DNA of 64,000 bases, from contig CP138932.1 in NCBI GenBank assembly GCA_047125605.1, positions 372,001-436,000 on the forward strand. The letters are read 5' to 3'. This DNA is from JAKVBK01 sp022447275. GTDB lineage: Bacteria; Pseudomonadota; Alphaproteobacteria; Rhodobacterales; Rhodobacteraceae. The position numbers and the translations under genes were made by a program. Of the stretch, positions 18,509 through 25,492 are shown in pieces. The notes under the pieces are model-generated. The model was not told the DNA's origin and ran no database searches. It saw only the letters and a program-made list of their open reading frames with translations. Positions within the stretch are counted from its first letter, which is position 1. Every line of letters begins with the position of its first letter.

Positions 18509-18913
18509 ATGATCGGACGCTTGAACCATGTGGCCATTGCGGTGCCTGATCTGCAGGCTGCCTCCGCCATGTATCGCGACACACTCGGCGCAGATGTCGG
18601 GGCCCCGCAGGATGAACCCGATCACGGCGTCACGGTGGTTTTCATCGAGTTGCCCAATACCAAGATCGAATTGCTCTATCCGCTGGGAGACAACAGCCCG
18701 ATACAAGGTTTCCTCGATAAGAACCCCTCTGGCGGCATTCACCATGTTTGCTACGAAGTCGATGATATCCTGGTTGCGCGCGACAAACTCAAAGCTGAAG
18801 GCGCACGTGTTTTGGGCACGGGCGAGCCCAAGATCGGCGCTCATGGGAAACCCGTTTTATTTCTGCATCCCAAAGACTTCCAGGGCACTCTTGTGGAACT
18901 GGAGCAAGTCTGA
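18509..18913 (+). CDS. mce: methylmalonyl-CoA epimerase
   Basis: Interconverts the (R) and (S) forms of methylmalonyl-CoA, linking propionyl-CoA breakdown to succinyl-CoA. The 134-residue vicinal-oxygen-chelate protein has metal ligands in LNHVAIAV (His6), GIHHVCYEV (middle) and TLVELEQV (C-terminal Glu). ATG at 18509 follows GGAAAGGACATGCC. The stop overlaps the start of the DUF1467 gene (TGATG), so the two are coupled. Confidence 0.95.
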   Translation: MIGRLNHVAIAVPDLQAASAMYRDTLGADVGAPQDEPDHGVTVVFIELPNTKIELLYPLGDNSPIQGFLDKNPSGGIHHVCYEVDDILVARDKLKAEGARVLGTGEPKIGAHGKPVLFLHPKDFQGTLVELEQV

Positions 18914-19209
18914 TGGCGATCACCTCAGCACTCGTCCTGTTGGCCGTCTGTTGGTTTATGACCTTGTTTCTGGTGCTGCCCGTGGTGACGCGCACACAGG
19001 CGGATGCGGGCACTCAGGTGCCCGGCACCCACGTCTCGGCACCAGAAAACTTCAAAGTAAAAAGAACGGCTTGGATTGTGACGTTAATCGCCGTTCCAAT
19101 CTGGCTGGCTCTGGTGGTCATTATCACGATGGGCTGGATCACGCTCAGCGATTTTGACCTGTTTACGCGGTTCGGGCCCCCGTCTCCAGGCGGTGAAACA
19201 GGTGAGTAA
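18913..19209 (+). CDS. DUF1467 family membrane protein
   Basis: A 98-residue protein with two predicted membrane helices (about 3-24 and 52-75) separated by a loop with VPGTHVSAPENFKVKRTAW. The DUF1467 family is found in alphaproteobacteria, often beside mce; its function is unknown. It is translationally coupled to mce. Its 3' end overlaps the end of the convergent EI24 gene by 47 bases. Confidence 0.85.
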   Translation: MAITSALVLLAVCWFMTLFLVLPVVTRTQADAGTQVPGTHVSAPENFKVKRTAWIVTLIAVPIWLALVVIITMGWITLSDFDLFTRFGPPSPGGETGE

Positions 19210-19864
19210 AGGTTGCCGCGCCCAGAACAGGCACGGTGAGGTTCAACAGCGGCACCGATAGCGGGATCGCCATCAATACACCCGCTGTGAAGATCGTCCA
19301 GCGGTGTCTCCGATGGGCGGCGCGCGCGCCGCCCGGGCCAAGGTGGCGCAATGCGGACAGCTGAAAATACTCGCGTCCCAACAGATAGCCGTTCACCGAC
19401 CAGAACAGCAGTGGTGCGAACGGCCCGACAAAGAAATACAGAACCAACGCACAGAGATTGACGAGCACGATTACGCCCAGAAAGCGAAGACTGTCTTTCA
19501 ACGTAGTCAGAAAAGGGGTCGGGGCGGCGGGCCGCACGTTTGGGTAGTGTTTTTGCTCTACTGCATCTGCGACAATTTCCAGAAACAGGCCCGTGAACAT
19601 CGCTGCAACGGGCACCATCAGGAAGATTGACAGACCCAGCATCAGCAAGACGCTGGCACCTGAAATCGCATTGTCGACCCATGTTACCTCGCCAATAAAT
19701 GGCAGGGAGAACGTGTCAGGCAGCAGCCAATCCAGCCCCCAGACAAGCGCGACATGCAGGCCAAACAGCAAAGCTGTGGCCAATGCGATTCCCCCCAGCA
19801 TCACGCCAAGAAAGCGCCGGTCCAGCATCTGGCCGACTGAGTCGAAAAAGGCGGTCAGGATCAT
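19163..19864 (-). CDS. EI24 domain-containing (CysZ-like) membrane protein
   Basis: A 233-residue integral membrane protein with several hydrophobic helices, similar to the EI24/CysZ family. CysZ proteins assist sulfate uptake, but many alphaproteobacterial members are not tested, so a sulfate role is only inferred. ATG 19864 overlaps the nitroreductase stop (ATGA), placing it in a minus-strand operon with the nitroreductase and the deacetylase-like gene. Confidence 0.75.
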   Translation of the reverse strand: MILTAFFDSVGQMLDRRFLGVMLGGIALATALLFGLHVALVWGLDWLLPDTFSLPFIGEVTWVDNAISGASVLLMLGLSIFLMVPVAAMFTGLFLEIVADAVEQKHYPNVRPAAPTPFLTTLKDSLRFLGVIVLVNLCALVLYFFVGPFAPLLFWSVNGYLLGREYFQLSALRHLGPGGARAAHRRHRWTIFTAGVLMAIPLSVPLLNLTVPVLGAATFTHLFHRLETGARTA

Positions 19865-20448
19865 TCCGCGACGTACTCCACAATCGCGTCGAGATCTGGC
19901 CGGGGGCGCTCGGGCGGGGTTTGGCTGGCGGTGCCGAGGTGCATCACACCTGCAACAAATTCATGGGGGGCAAGGCCCAGTTCCCCTTCCACAAACATGC
20001 GGTCATGGCTGGCCCAGCCAGACAGCCAGTTGGCCCCCCAACCTGCCGCAAGGGCTGCATTCAAAAGCGCGAGACACACCGCCCCTGCCGAGAGAACCTG
20101 CTCAATCTCAGGGATTTTCTCACTCGGCTTTGGGCTGGCGATAACAAGCACAGCGAGAGGCGCGCGCGCCCACGAGGCGCGGGCTTTCTCAATCGCGTCT
20201 TCCGCAAGGCCAAGGGCTAATCCGCGCGCAGCCACAGCCTCTGAGAGGCGCTGCATGGCTGCGTTCTCCAGTACGACGAACCGCCAAGGTTCCAGCTTGC
20301 CGTGATCGGGGGTGCGCGCGGCGGCCGTAAGCAGGGTTTTGAGGGCCTCACGGTCCGGGGCCGGCCCTGTCAGCAGCTTTGCCGGGCGGGATCTGCGGGT
20401 GAGCAGAAAATCGAGTGCGGTATCGGAAGATTGGGTCATGTTCGCCAT
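19861..20448 (-). CDS. nitroreductase family protein
   Basis: An FMN-dependent oxidoreductase of the nitroreductase family (195 residues from the start used). FMN/NAD(P)H-binding hallmarks are LLTRRSRPAKLL near the N-terminus and the segment AARTPDHGKLEPWRFVV, typical of the YdjA-like subgroup. The C-terminal MHLGTASQTPPERPRP is also typical. The start is uncertain: ATG 20448 and ATG 20439 are both possible and neither has a strong ribosome site; a longer frame from 20511 would overlap the upstream gene. The physiological substrate is unknown. Confidence 0.88.
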   Translation of the reverse strand: MANMTQSSDTALDFLLTRRSRPAKLLTGPAPDREALKTLLTAAARTPDHGKLEPWRFVVLENAAMQRLSEAVAARGLALGLAEDAIEKARASWARAPLAVLVIASPKPSEKIPEIEQVLSAGAVCLALLNAALAAGWGANWLSGWASHDRMFVEGELGLAPHEFVAGVMHLGTASQTPPERPRPDLDAIVEYVAE

Positions 20449-20470
20449 GTCGTTGGTTTGGGCGCGGTTA

Positions 20471-21586
20471 TCAAGGGGCAGGCGCAATTTGAAGCGCGTC
20501 CGCATATTCATCGATCAGGCCCGAGACCATGGAATTCATGCGTTCTTTGGGTTGGCGGGCTGACAATGTCTCTTCCAGCGGGTCGGGCACATGGACTGTG
20601 CTGCCTGAAAGCTCTTCCAGAACGGCATGCCCGCAAAACGGCACATGCACCTCTGAATAGCCGCCCTCGTGCACCAGAACCAACCGGCCCTTGCAGACGC
20701 GATGGGCCAATTCCTTCACTTTGCGGGTCATCTGTCTGAAGGTCTCTGAGGTGGCCATCATGCGCGACAGAGGATCAAGACAGGAGGCGTCGAAGCCACA
20801 CGCCACGATGATCACATCCGGGTCAAATTTCGCAATCTCCGGGACAACGAGCCGATCCATCGCTTCCAAATAGGAGACATGCCCAGCCCCTGGCGGAAGT
20901 GGGATGTTTAAGTTGGCGCCAAAGCCTGCGCCTTGGCCACGCACTTCGAAACCACCCGTATCCATTGGATAGTTGCAGTCTTGGTGTAGAGATATCGTAT
21001 AGGTATCTGATCTGTCGATATAAATGTGCTCGGAGCCATTGCCGTGATGCACATCCCAATCAAGGATCACTGCCCGTTGGACCAGCCCCTGAGCCCGCGC
21101 ATTTTCAAGTGCAATGCCGATATTGTTTAGCAGGCAAAACCCGTTGGGAAAGTCCGGAAGACAGTGATGGCCCGGGGGGCGTGACAGGGCGTAGGCGTTG
21201 TTCAGTTGGCCGGACAGCACGGCATCCAATGCGCCGATCGCAAGACCGGCGGATTGGGCGGCCTGTTCAAAGCCGCCCTGGCCAAAGGGGGTGCGTCGGC
21301 CCAATTCGCCCCCGCCGGCATCTGACATCTCTTTGAACCGGTCGAGATAGGCATCGGGGTGGATGCGTGCCATTTGGGCGCGGTTTGCTGGGGGCGCGCT
21401 TTGCATTGCAAGTTCGCGAGCCAAGCCGCTGATGTTCATCAGGTTCACAAGCCGCCGCTTTGTTTCGGGGTTTTCTGGCAAACCGGCTGGCAGGGGCTGC
21501 ACAAAGCCTCCTACGGGAACCGTTAGCGCATAGTTGCCGCCACCGTGCCAAAAGCAGAGCTCATCCCAAAAGAATCCCGTCGCCAT
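20471..21586 (-). CDS. histone deacetylase family protein (class II-like)
   Basis: A 371-residue Zn-dependent deacetylase of the HDAC/acetoin-utilisation/acetylpolyamine amidohydrolase superfamily. The catalytic His pair is in RPPGHHCLPDFPNGFC, zinc ligands are in ILDWDVHHGNG and in VACGFDASCLDPL, and the catalytic-site Tyr loop is HEGGYSEVHVPF. Bacterial members deacetylate small amines, or proteins in a few cases; the target here is unknown. It is first in a minus-strand operon with the nitroreductase and EI24 genes. Upstream there are three CTGTCA copies (21596, 21616, 21630). Confidence 0.9.
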   Translation of the reverse strand: MATGFFWDELCFWHGGGNYALTVPVGGFVQPLPAGLPENPETKRRLVNLMNISGLARELAMQSAPPANRAQMARIHPDAYLDRFKEMSDAGGGELGRRTPFGQGGFEQAAQSAGLAIGALDAVLSGQLNNAYALSRPPGHHCLPDFPNGFCLLNNIGIALENARAQGLVQRAVILDWDVHHGNGSEHIYIDRSDTYTISLHQDCNYPMDTGGFEVRGQGAGFGANLNIPLPPGAGHVSYLEAMDRLVVPEIAKFDPDVIIVACGFDASCLDPLSRMMATSETFRQMTRKVKELAHRVCKGRLVLVHEGGYSEVHVPFCGHAVLEELSGSTVHVPDPLEETLSARQPKERMNSMVSGLIDEYADALQIAPAP

Positions 21587-21689
21587 ATGCGCCCCCTGTC
21601 AGTGTTGTTGACAGGCTGTCATCAACGGGCTGTCAAAGGCAACAGGGCAGTCCGATGTTTGACGCTGGCGTGGCAGGGGAAGCGTGGGC

Positions 21690-22763
21690 CTAGGCGCCGC
21701 GCGCAATGCGGTTCACATGGCCCATTTTGCGGCCTTCGCGGGTGTCCGCCTTGCCGTAAAGATGCACTTGTGTATCCGCGTCGGCCAACAGTGCAGGCAG
21801 GCGTTCCATGTCGTCCCCGATCAGGTTTTCCATGGTCACATCCGCATAGCGCTGCCCGTCGCCCAGGGGCAGGCCCGTTATGGCACGGATGTGCTGCTCA
21901 AACTGGTCAACGGTGCAGCCCGCTTGCGTCCAGTGGCCGGAATTATGCACGCGCGGTGCAATTTCATTTACGATGAGGCCCCCCGGTGTCACGAAGAGTT
22001 CGACGCCTAGAACGCCCACATAATCCAGCGCATTCAGAATGCGTCCGGCCAGAATAACCGCGTCAGAGCGCAGGGCAGGCGGGATCGGAGCGGGCACCGT
22101 GGTTGTGCGCAAAATGCCTGCCCGGTGGACGTTTTGCCCGGGATCAAAGCAGGCCACCTGCCCATCGACACCGCGCGCCGCAATTACAGAAATCTCTGAC
22201 AGGAAGGGCACAAAGCCTTCCAGAACGGCCGGTGCGCCCTTCAGGGCGGCGAAAGCTTCGGCAACATCGGTGTCATCGTCGATCCGTACTTGGCCTTTGC
22301 CGTCATAGCCGAAACGACGGGTTTTCAGGATGGCAGGGCGGCCAAAGCGCTCGAGTGCGCGGGTTAGGCTGTCAAGATCGGGGCAGTCGGCATAGGGCGC
22401 GGTGGCCAGTCCCAGCCCAGTCAGGAAATCCTTTTCGGTGACCCGATCCTGCGAGATCTCAAGCGCGCGGCGGCCGGGCCGGACAGGGCAGATGGATTCC
22501 AGCAAATCCAAGCTTTCGGCGGGGACATTCTCAAATTCGTAGGTGATCACATCCACTGCGGCACAAAATGCCTTCAGCGCATCTGAGTCATCCCAAGGGG
22601 CCGTTGTGACCACCTCTGCGACTTGGCCTGCCGGGGGATTCGCGGCGGGATCATAGATGTGGCAGCGATATCCTAGGCGGGCGGCAGCAACGGACAACAT
22701 GCGCCCCAACTGGCCTCCGCCAAGGATGCCAATAACACTGCCGGTGGGCAGGGCGGCGCTCAT
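21690..22763 (-). CDS. purK: 5-(carboxyamino)imidazole ribonucleotide synthase
   Basis: ATP-grasp enzyme that carboxylates aminoimidazole ribonucleotide to N5-CAIR in purine synthesis (357 residues). The N-terminus IGILGGGQLGRML is the family nucleotide-binding start, and the ATP-grasp core includes KTRRFGYDGKGQ and NEIAPRVHNSGHWT. The ATG at 22763 overlaps the purE stop codon (TAATG), so it is translationally coupled. The longer frame from 22817 lies inside purE and is rejected. Confidence 0.96.
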   Translation of the reverse strand: MSAALPTGSVIGILGGGQLGRMLSVAAARLGYRCHIYDPAANPPAGQVAEVVTTAPWDDSDALKAFCAAVDVITYEFENVPAESLDLLESICPVRPGRRALEISQDRVTEKDFLTGLGLATAPYADCPDLDSLTRALERFGRPAILKTRRFGYDGKGQVRIDDDTDVAEAFAALKGAPAVLEGFVPFLSEISVIAARGVDGQVACFDPGQNVHRAGILRTTTVPAPIPPALRSDAVILAGRILNALDYVGVLGVELFVTPGGLIVNEIAPRVHNSGHWTQAGCTVDQFEQHIRAITGLPLGDGQRYADVTMENLIGDDMERLPALLADADTQVHLYGKADTREGRKMGHVNRIARGA

Positions 22764-23254
22764 TACAGCCCCTCCAGAGGGCTGTCGGGGATCGAGGCCG
22801 TCAGCGCCTCGCGCCAATCAGCAAGTCGCTGCGCCAGGGCCGGATCAGAAACGGCGAGGATGCTCGCGGCCATCAGGCCACCATTGGCAGCACCTGCGGC
22901 CCCGATTGCCATCGTTGCCACTGGGTAGCCGCGCGGCATCTGAACGATCGAGTAGAGGCTATCGACACCGGAGAGAGCTTTCGTCTGCACGGGCACACCC
23001 ACGACGGGAAGGATCGTCTTGGAGGCCACCATGCCTGGCAGATGTGCTGCACCGCCGGCGCCGGCGATGATCACCTTGATGCCGCGCTCCGCCGCGGTTT
23101 TGCCGTAGCTCCAGAGGCGATCGGGAGTGCGATGCGCCGAGACGATCTTCGCTTCATACGCGACCTCGAGTGCATCGAGGATTTCAGCGGCCTTTTCCAT
23201 GGTGGGCCAGTCAGACGTGCTGCCCATGATGATGCCGACCTGTGGAGTTCCCAT
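22763..23254 (-). CDS. purE: N5-carboxyaminoimidazole ribonucleotide mutase
   Basis: Class I PurE, 163 residues, converts N5-CAIR to CAIR directly after PurK. Signature segments are IIMGSTSDWPTM (N-terminus), the catalytic-His segment SAHRTPDR, and AGAGGAAHLPGM with PVVGVPV. ATG 23254 is supported by a GGGAG site about 8 bases upstream. The purE-purK order matches the pathway. Confidence 0.96.
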   Translation of the reverse strand: MGTPQVGIIMGSTSDWPTMEKAAEILDALEVAYEAKIVSAHRTPDRLWSYGKTAAERGIKVIIAGAGGAAHLPGMVASKTILPVVGVPVQTKALSGVDSLYSIVQMPRGYPVATMAIGAAGAANGGLMAASILAVSDPALAQRLADWREALTASIPDSPLEGL

Positions 23255-23332
23255 GCCTTGGCTCCCGTATCTCATCCCTGCAAGCGTGGGCGATAGCGCG
23301 CCCGGGGCCATATGACAAGGTGTTCGGGGCGG

Positions 23333-23548
23333 TTAGGCGATGATGTCCGGGGTGAGCATGTCACTCAGGCGGGTGATCTCGTCTTTCAGGCGCAATTTTT
23401 TCTTCTTGAGCCGGGAAATCGTCAGCATGTCCCGTCCGGTTTCCTGAAGGGCGGCGATGGCTGCGTCCAGGTCCCGGTGCTCGTCCCGCAAAACCTCTAG
23501 CTTTACGCGCAGAACCTCGTCGGGATTCATCTCGCTGGGCGGTGTCAT
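23333..23548 (-). CDS. DUF465 family (YdcH-like) small coiled-coil protein
   Basis: A 71-residue, highly charged helical protein with LRDEHRDLDAAI and ISRLKKKKLRLKDEI, characteristic of the DUF465/YdcH family. Its function is unknown. ATG 23548 follows an AGGAG site. The same-strand purE follows 78 bases after its stop. Confidence 0.85.
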   Translation of the reverse strand: MTPPSEMNPDEVLRVKLEVLRDEHRDLDAAIAALQETGRDMLTISRLKKKKLRLKDEITRLSDMLTPDIIA

Positions 23549-23629
23549 GCTCTGCTCCTGGCTGCACGCTGGAGGTGCACTATAGCCGTGCAGTTTGTTC
23601 TGGCAAATGCTGTTCGCTTGCAACTGCAT

Positions 23630-23660
23630 CTTGTGCAACGGGCGCGCCCGTCCCATATTT
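23630..23660 (+). promoter_or_regulatory. candidate heat-shock promoter of hsp20
   Basis: CTTGTGC (23630-23636) and CCCATATTT (23652-23660) are 15 bases apart. The second box fits the CCCCATnT -10 of RpoH promoters; the first matches CTTG but not the following AAA. It would give a leader of about 58 bases before the hsp20 ATG. The assignment is by eye. Confidence 0.4.
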
Positions 23661-23724
23661 CTTATGTGGCTGCTGTCTGACAGGGCCGCTTGCATGGTCG
23701 CTTTCACGAATAAAGGACGTGCCG

Positions 23725-24138
23725 ATGAGCAAGTTAACACATGCCTCGCATCCCTTCTTTGTAGGGTTCGAGCAGCTGGAGCGGCTGGTGGAACGCACCG
23801 CCAAATCCGGCAATGAGGGCTATCCCCCTTATAATATTGAACAAACCAGTGCCCTGAGCTATCGCATCACGCTGGCCGTTGCCGGTTTCGCGGAGGAAGA
23901 CCTGTCGATCACTGTTGAGGATCGACAGCTGGTCATCCGGGGTAGGCAGGTGGAGGACGGCGCTGAACGCGTTTTCCTGCACCGGGGCATTGCGGCACGC
24001 CAGTTTCAAAAGAGCTTTGTACTGGCCGACGCTGTGGAGGTGGCCGGCGCCACCCTCAGCAATGGGCTGCTGCACGTGGATCTGCAACGATCTGAGCCGG
24101 AAACGGTTGTGCAGACCATCGCGATCAATCGGGGTTAA
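23725..24138 (+). CDS. Hsp20 family small heat-shock protein (IbpA-like)
   Basis: A 137-residue alpha-crystallin-domain chaperone that holds unfolding proteins. The N-terminal segment FFVGFEQLERLVERTAK and PPYNIEQ resembles IbpA. The crystallin domain spans about 35-125, with the A-x-x-x-n-G-L-L motif as ATLSNGLLHVDL. ATG 23725 has AAAGGACGT upstream; the longer frame from 23542 overlaps the promoter and is rejected. The DUF1150 gene follows after 15 bases. Confidence 0.94.
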   Translation: MSKLTHASHPFFVGFEQLERLVERTAKSGNEGYPPYNIEQTSALSYRITLAVAGFAEEDLSITVEDRQLVIRGRQVEDGAERVFLHRGIAARQFQKSFVLADAVEVAGATLSNGLLHVDLQRSEPETVVQTIAINRG

Positions 24139-24153
24139 GAACATACAGGAGGC

Positions 24154-24390
24154 ATGGATATGGATCATAAACTGAACAAAGAGCCTGATACCGAGTTGGA
24201 AAAGATCGTGTATGTCCGCTCGGTTTCCGTGGACAGCTTGCCCAAGGATATGCAGGAAAAGGCCAGTGGCCACACCCATCTCTATGCGGTGCATGATGCC
24301 GAGGGCGCGCCGCTCGCCCTGGTGGCAGAGCGCAGCATGGCCTTTGAGCTGGCGCGCCAGCACGACATGACTCCCCTCAGCGTGCATTGA
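24154..24390 (+). CDS. DUF1150 family protein
   Basis: A 78-residue soluble protein of the alphaproteobacterial DUF1150 family, with IVYVRSVSVDSLP and LYAVHDAEGAPLALVAERS as core. Function unknown. An AGGAGG site precedes the ATG. It directly follows hsp20 and overlaps the next gene by TGATG, so it is very likely co-expressed with the small heat-shock protein. Confidence 0.88.
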   Translation: MDMDHKLNKEPDTELEKIVYVRSVSVDSLPKDMQEKASGHTHLYAVHDAEGAPLALVAERSMAFELARQHDMTPLSVH

Positions 24391-25271
24391 TGCGATATCC
24401 CGTCGATTGGGTTGACGCCTTTACGGATACACCGTTTGGCGGCAATGGCTGTGCCGTGGTGCATGATGGCGGCGCGCTTGATACGCAGGCATGCTTGGCC
24501 TTCACACGTGAGACATCTCTGGTGGAATGCACATTTGTTGCACCTTCGGAGGTCGCTGACGTGCGCGTGCGCTATTTCCTGCAAACCCATGAGATCCCCT
24601 TTGCAGGCCACCCCAGCATCGCGACCGTCGCCAGCCTCCTGCATAGGGGGCTGGTGCCCGAGGACAGCTGTCGGCTCGAAACCGGCGCGGGCATTGTCGA
24701 GGTCGAGATGCGCGATGGCTGGATCGAAATGACCCAGATCGCCCCCACCTTCGGGGCAGAAGTGTCTGCTGAAGAAGTGGCAGAGGTGGTCGGCATTGAT
24801 CCGGCAGATGTCGTGGCGCCGCCGCAGATTGTCTCTACTGGATTGCCGTTTTGCGTGACGGTGCTGGGCTCTCTCGAAAGCCTGCAGGCGGCCCGGCTGA
24901 CCTCGCCCGAGGCATTGGCGCGTTTTGAGGCCAGGGAGCGGGCCGGCGGGATGCAGGCCGCGTGGCCCTACTTGGTGTACCGCGGAGGGGCCACCGCGGC
25001 GGGGGACACGTTTTCACGCTTGCTGCTTGCGACAGCGTCCCCGCCTGAAGATCCTTTCACCGGCTCAGCAACAGGCGCGGCGGCATCCTATCTTTGGTCG
25101 CGCGGGTTGATCGCAAGCCCCGCGTATATCGCGGAGCAGGGGCATGGGCTCGGCCGCCCGGGACAGGCGCGTGTTCAGGTTTTAGGGCCCCCTGAGGCCA
25201 TCACAGGGGTAAAGGTGGCGGGCAAGGCCCATGTGTTGATGTCCGGTGATCTTCTGCTCTCGTCACCCTGA
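24390..25271 (+). CDS. PhzF family isomerase/epimerase-like protein
   Basis: A 293-residue protein of the PhzF superfamily (diaminopimelate-epimerase-like fold, two halves). The N-terminal motif DAFTDTPFGGNGCAVV and the catalytic Glu in ETSLVECTFV (near residue 45) are present, as is the second-half signature DPFTGSATGAAASYLW. PhzF itself isomerises a phenazine precursor, but no phenazine genes are here, so the substrate is unknown. The ATG at 24390 overlaps the DUF1150 stop, so it may respond to heat shock along with hsp20. Confidence 0.9.
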   Translation: MRYPVDWVDAFTDTPFGGNGCAVVHDGGALDTQACLAFTRETSLVECTFVAPSEVADVRVRYFLQTHEIPFAGHPSIATVASLLHRGLVPEDSCRLETGAGIVEVEMRDGWIEMTQIAPTFGAEVSAEEVAEVVGIDPADVVAPPQIVSTGLPFCVTVLGSLESLQAARLTSPEALARFEARERAGGMQAAWPYLVYRGGATAAGDTFSRLLLATASPPEDPFTGSATGAAASYLWSRGLIASPAYIAEQGHGLGRPGQARVQVLGPPEAITGVKVAGKAHVLMSGDLLLSSP

Positions 25272-25492
25272 CGCCAAAACCACTGAAGTTTCTTGTCGGG
25301 ATATGGGGGCTGCGCTGACAGACGCGCCGCCTCCCACATGGCCAGCAGCGCGCGCCCGTCATCTCAGTGTTGGCCAGATACAAAGACAGGGGCAAATGCG
25401 AAAAGCATCTGCCCTTGATTGCGTGCCGGTTTGCATTATCGGGCCGTCGCAGGCCACTCATCAGCAGGAAAGTGCGCCCCGTGAGGGGGATT

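Noticed and set aside
21587..21689. Possible 6S RNA downstream of purK
   Set aside because: 6S RNA can lie near purEK in some alphaproteobacteria, but this gap is only 103 bases and shows no long rod-like structure.
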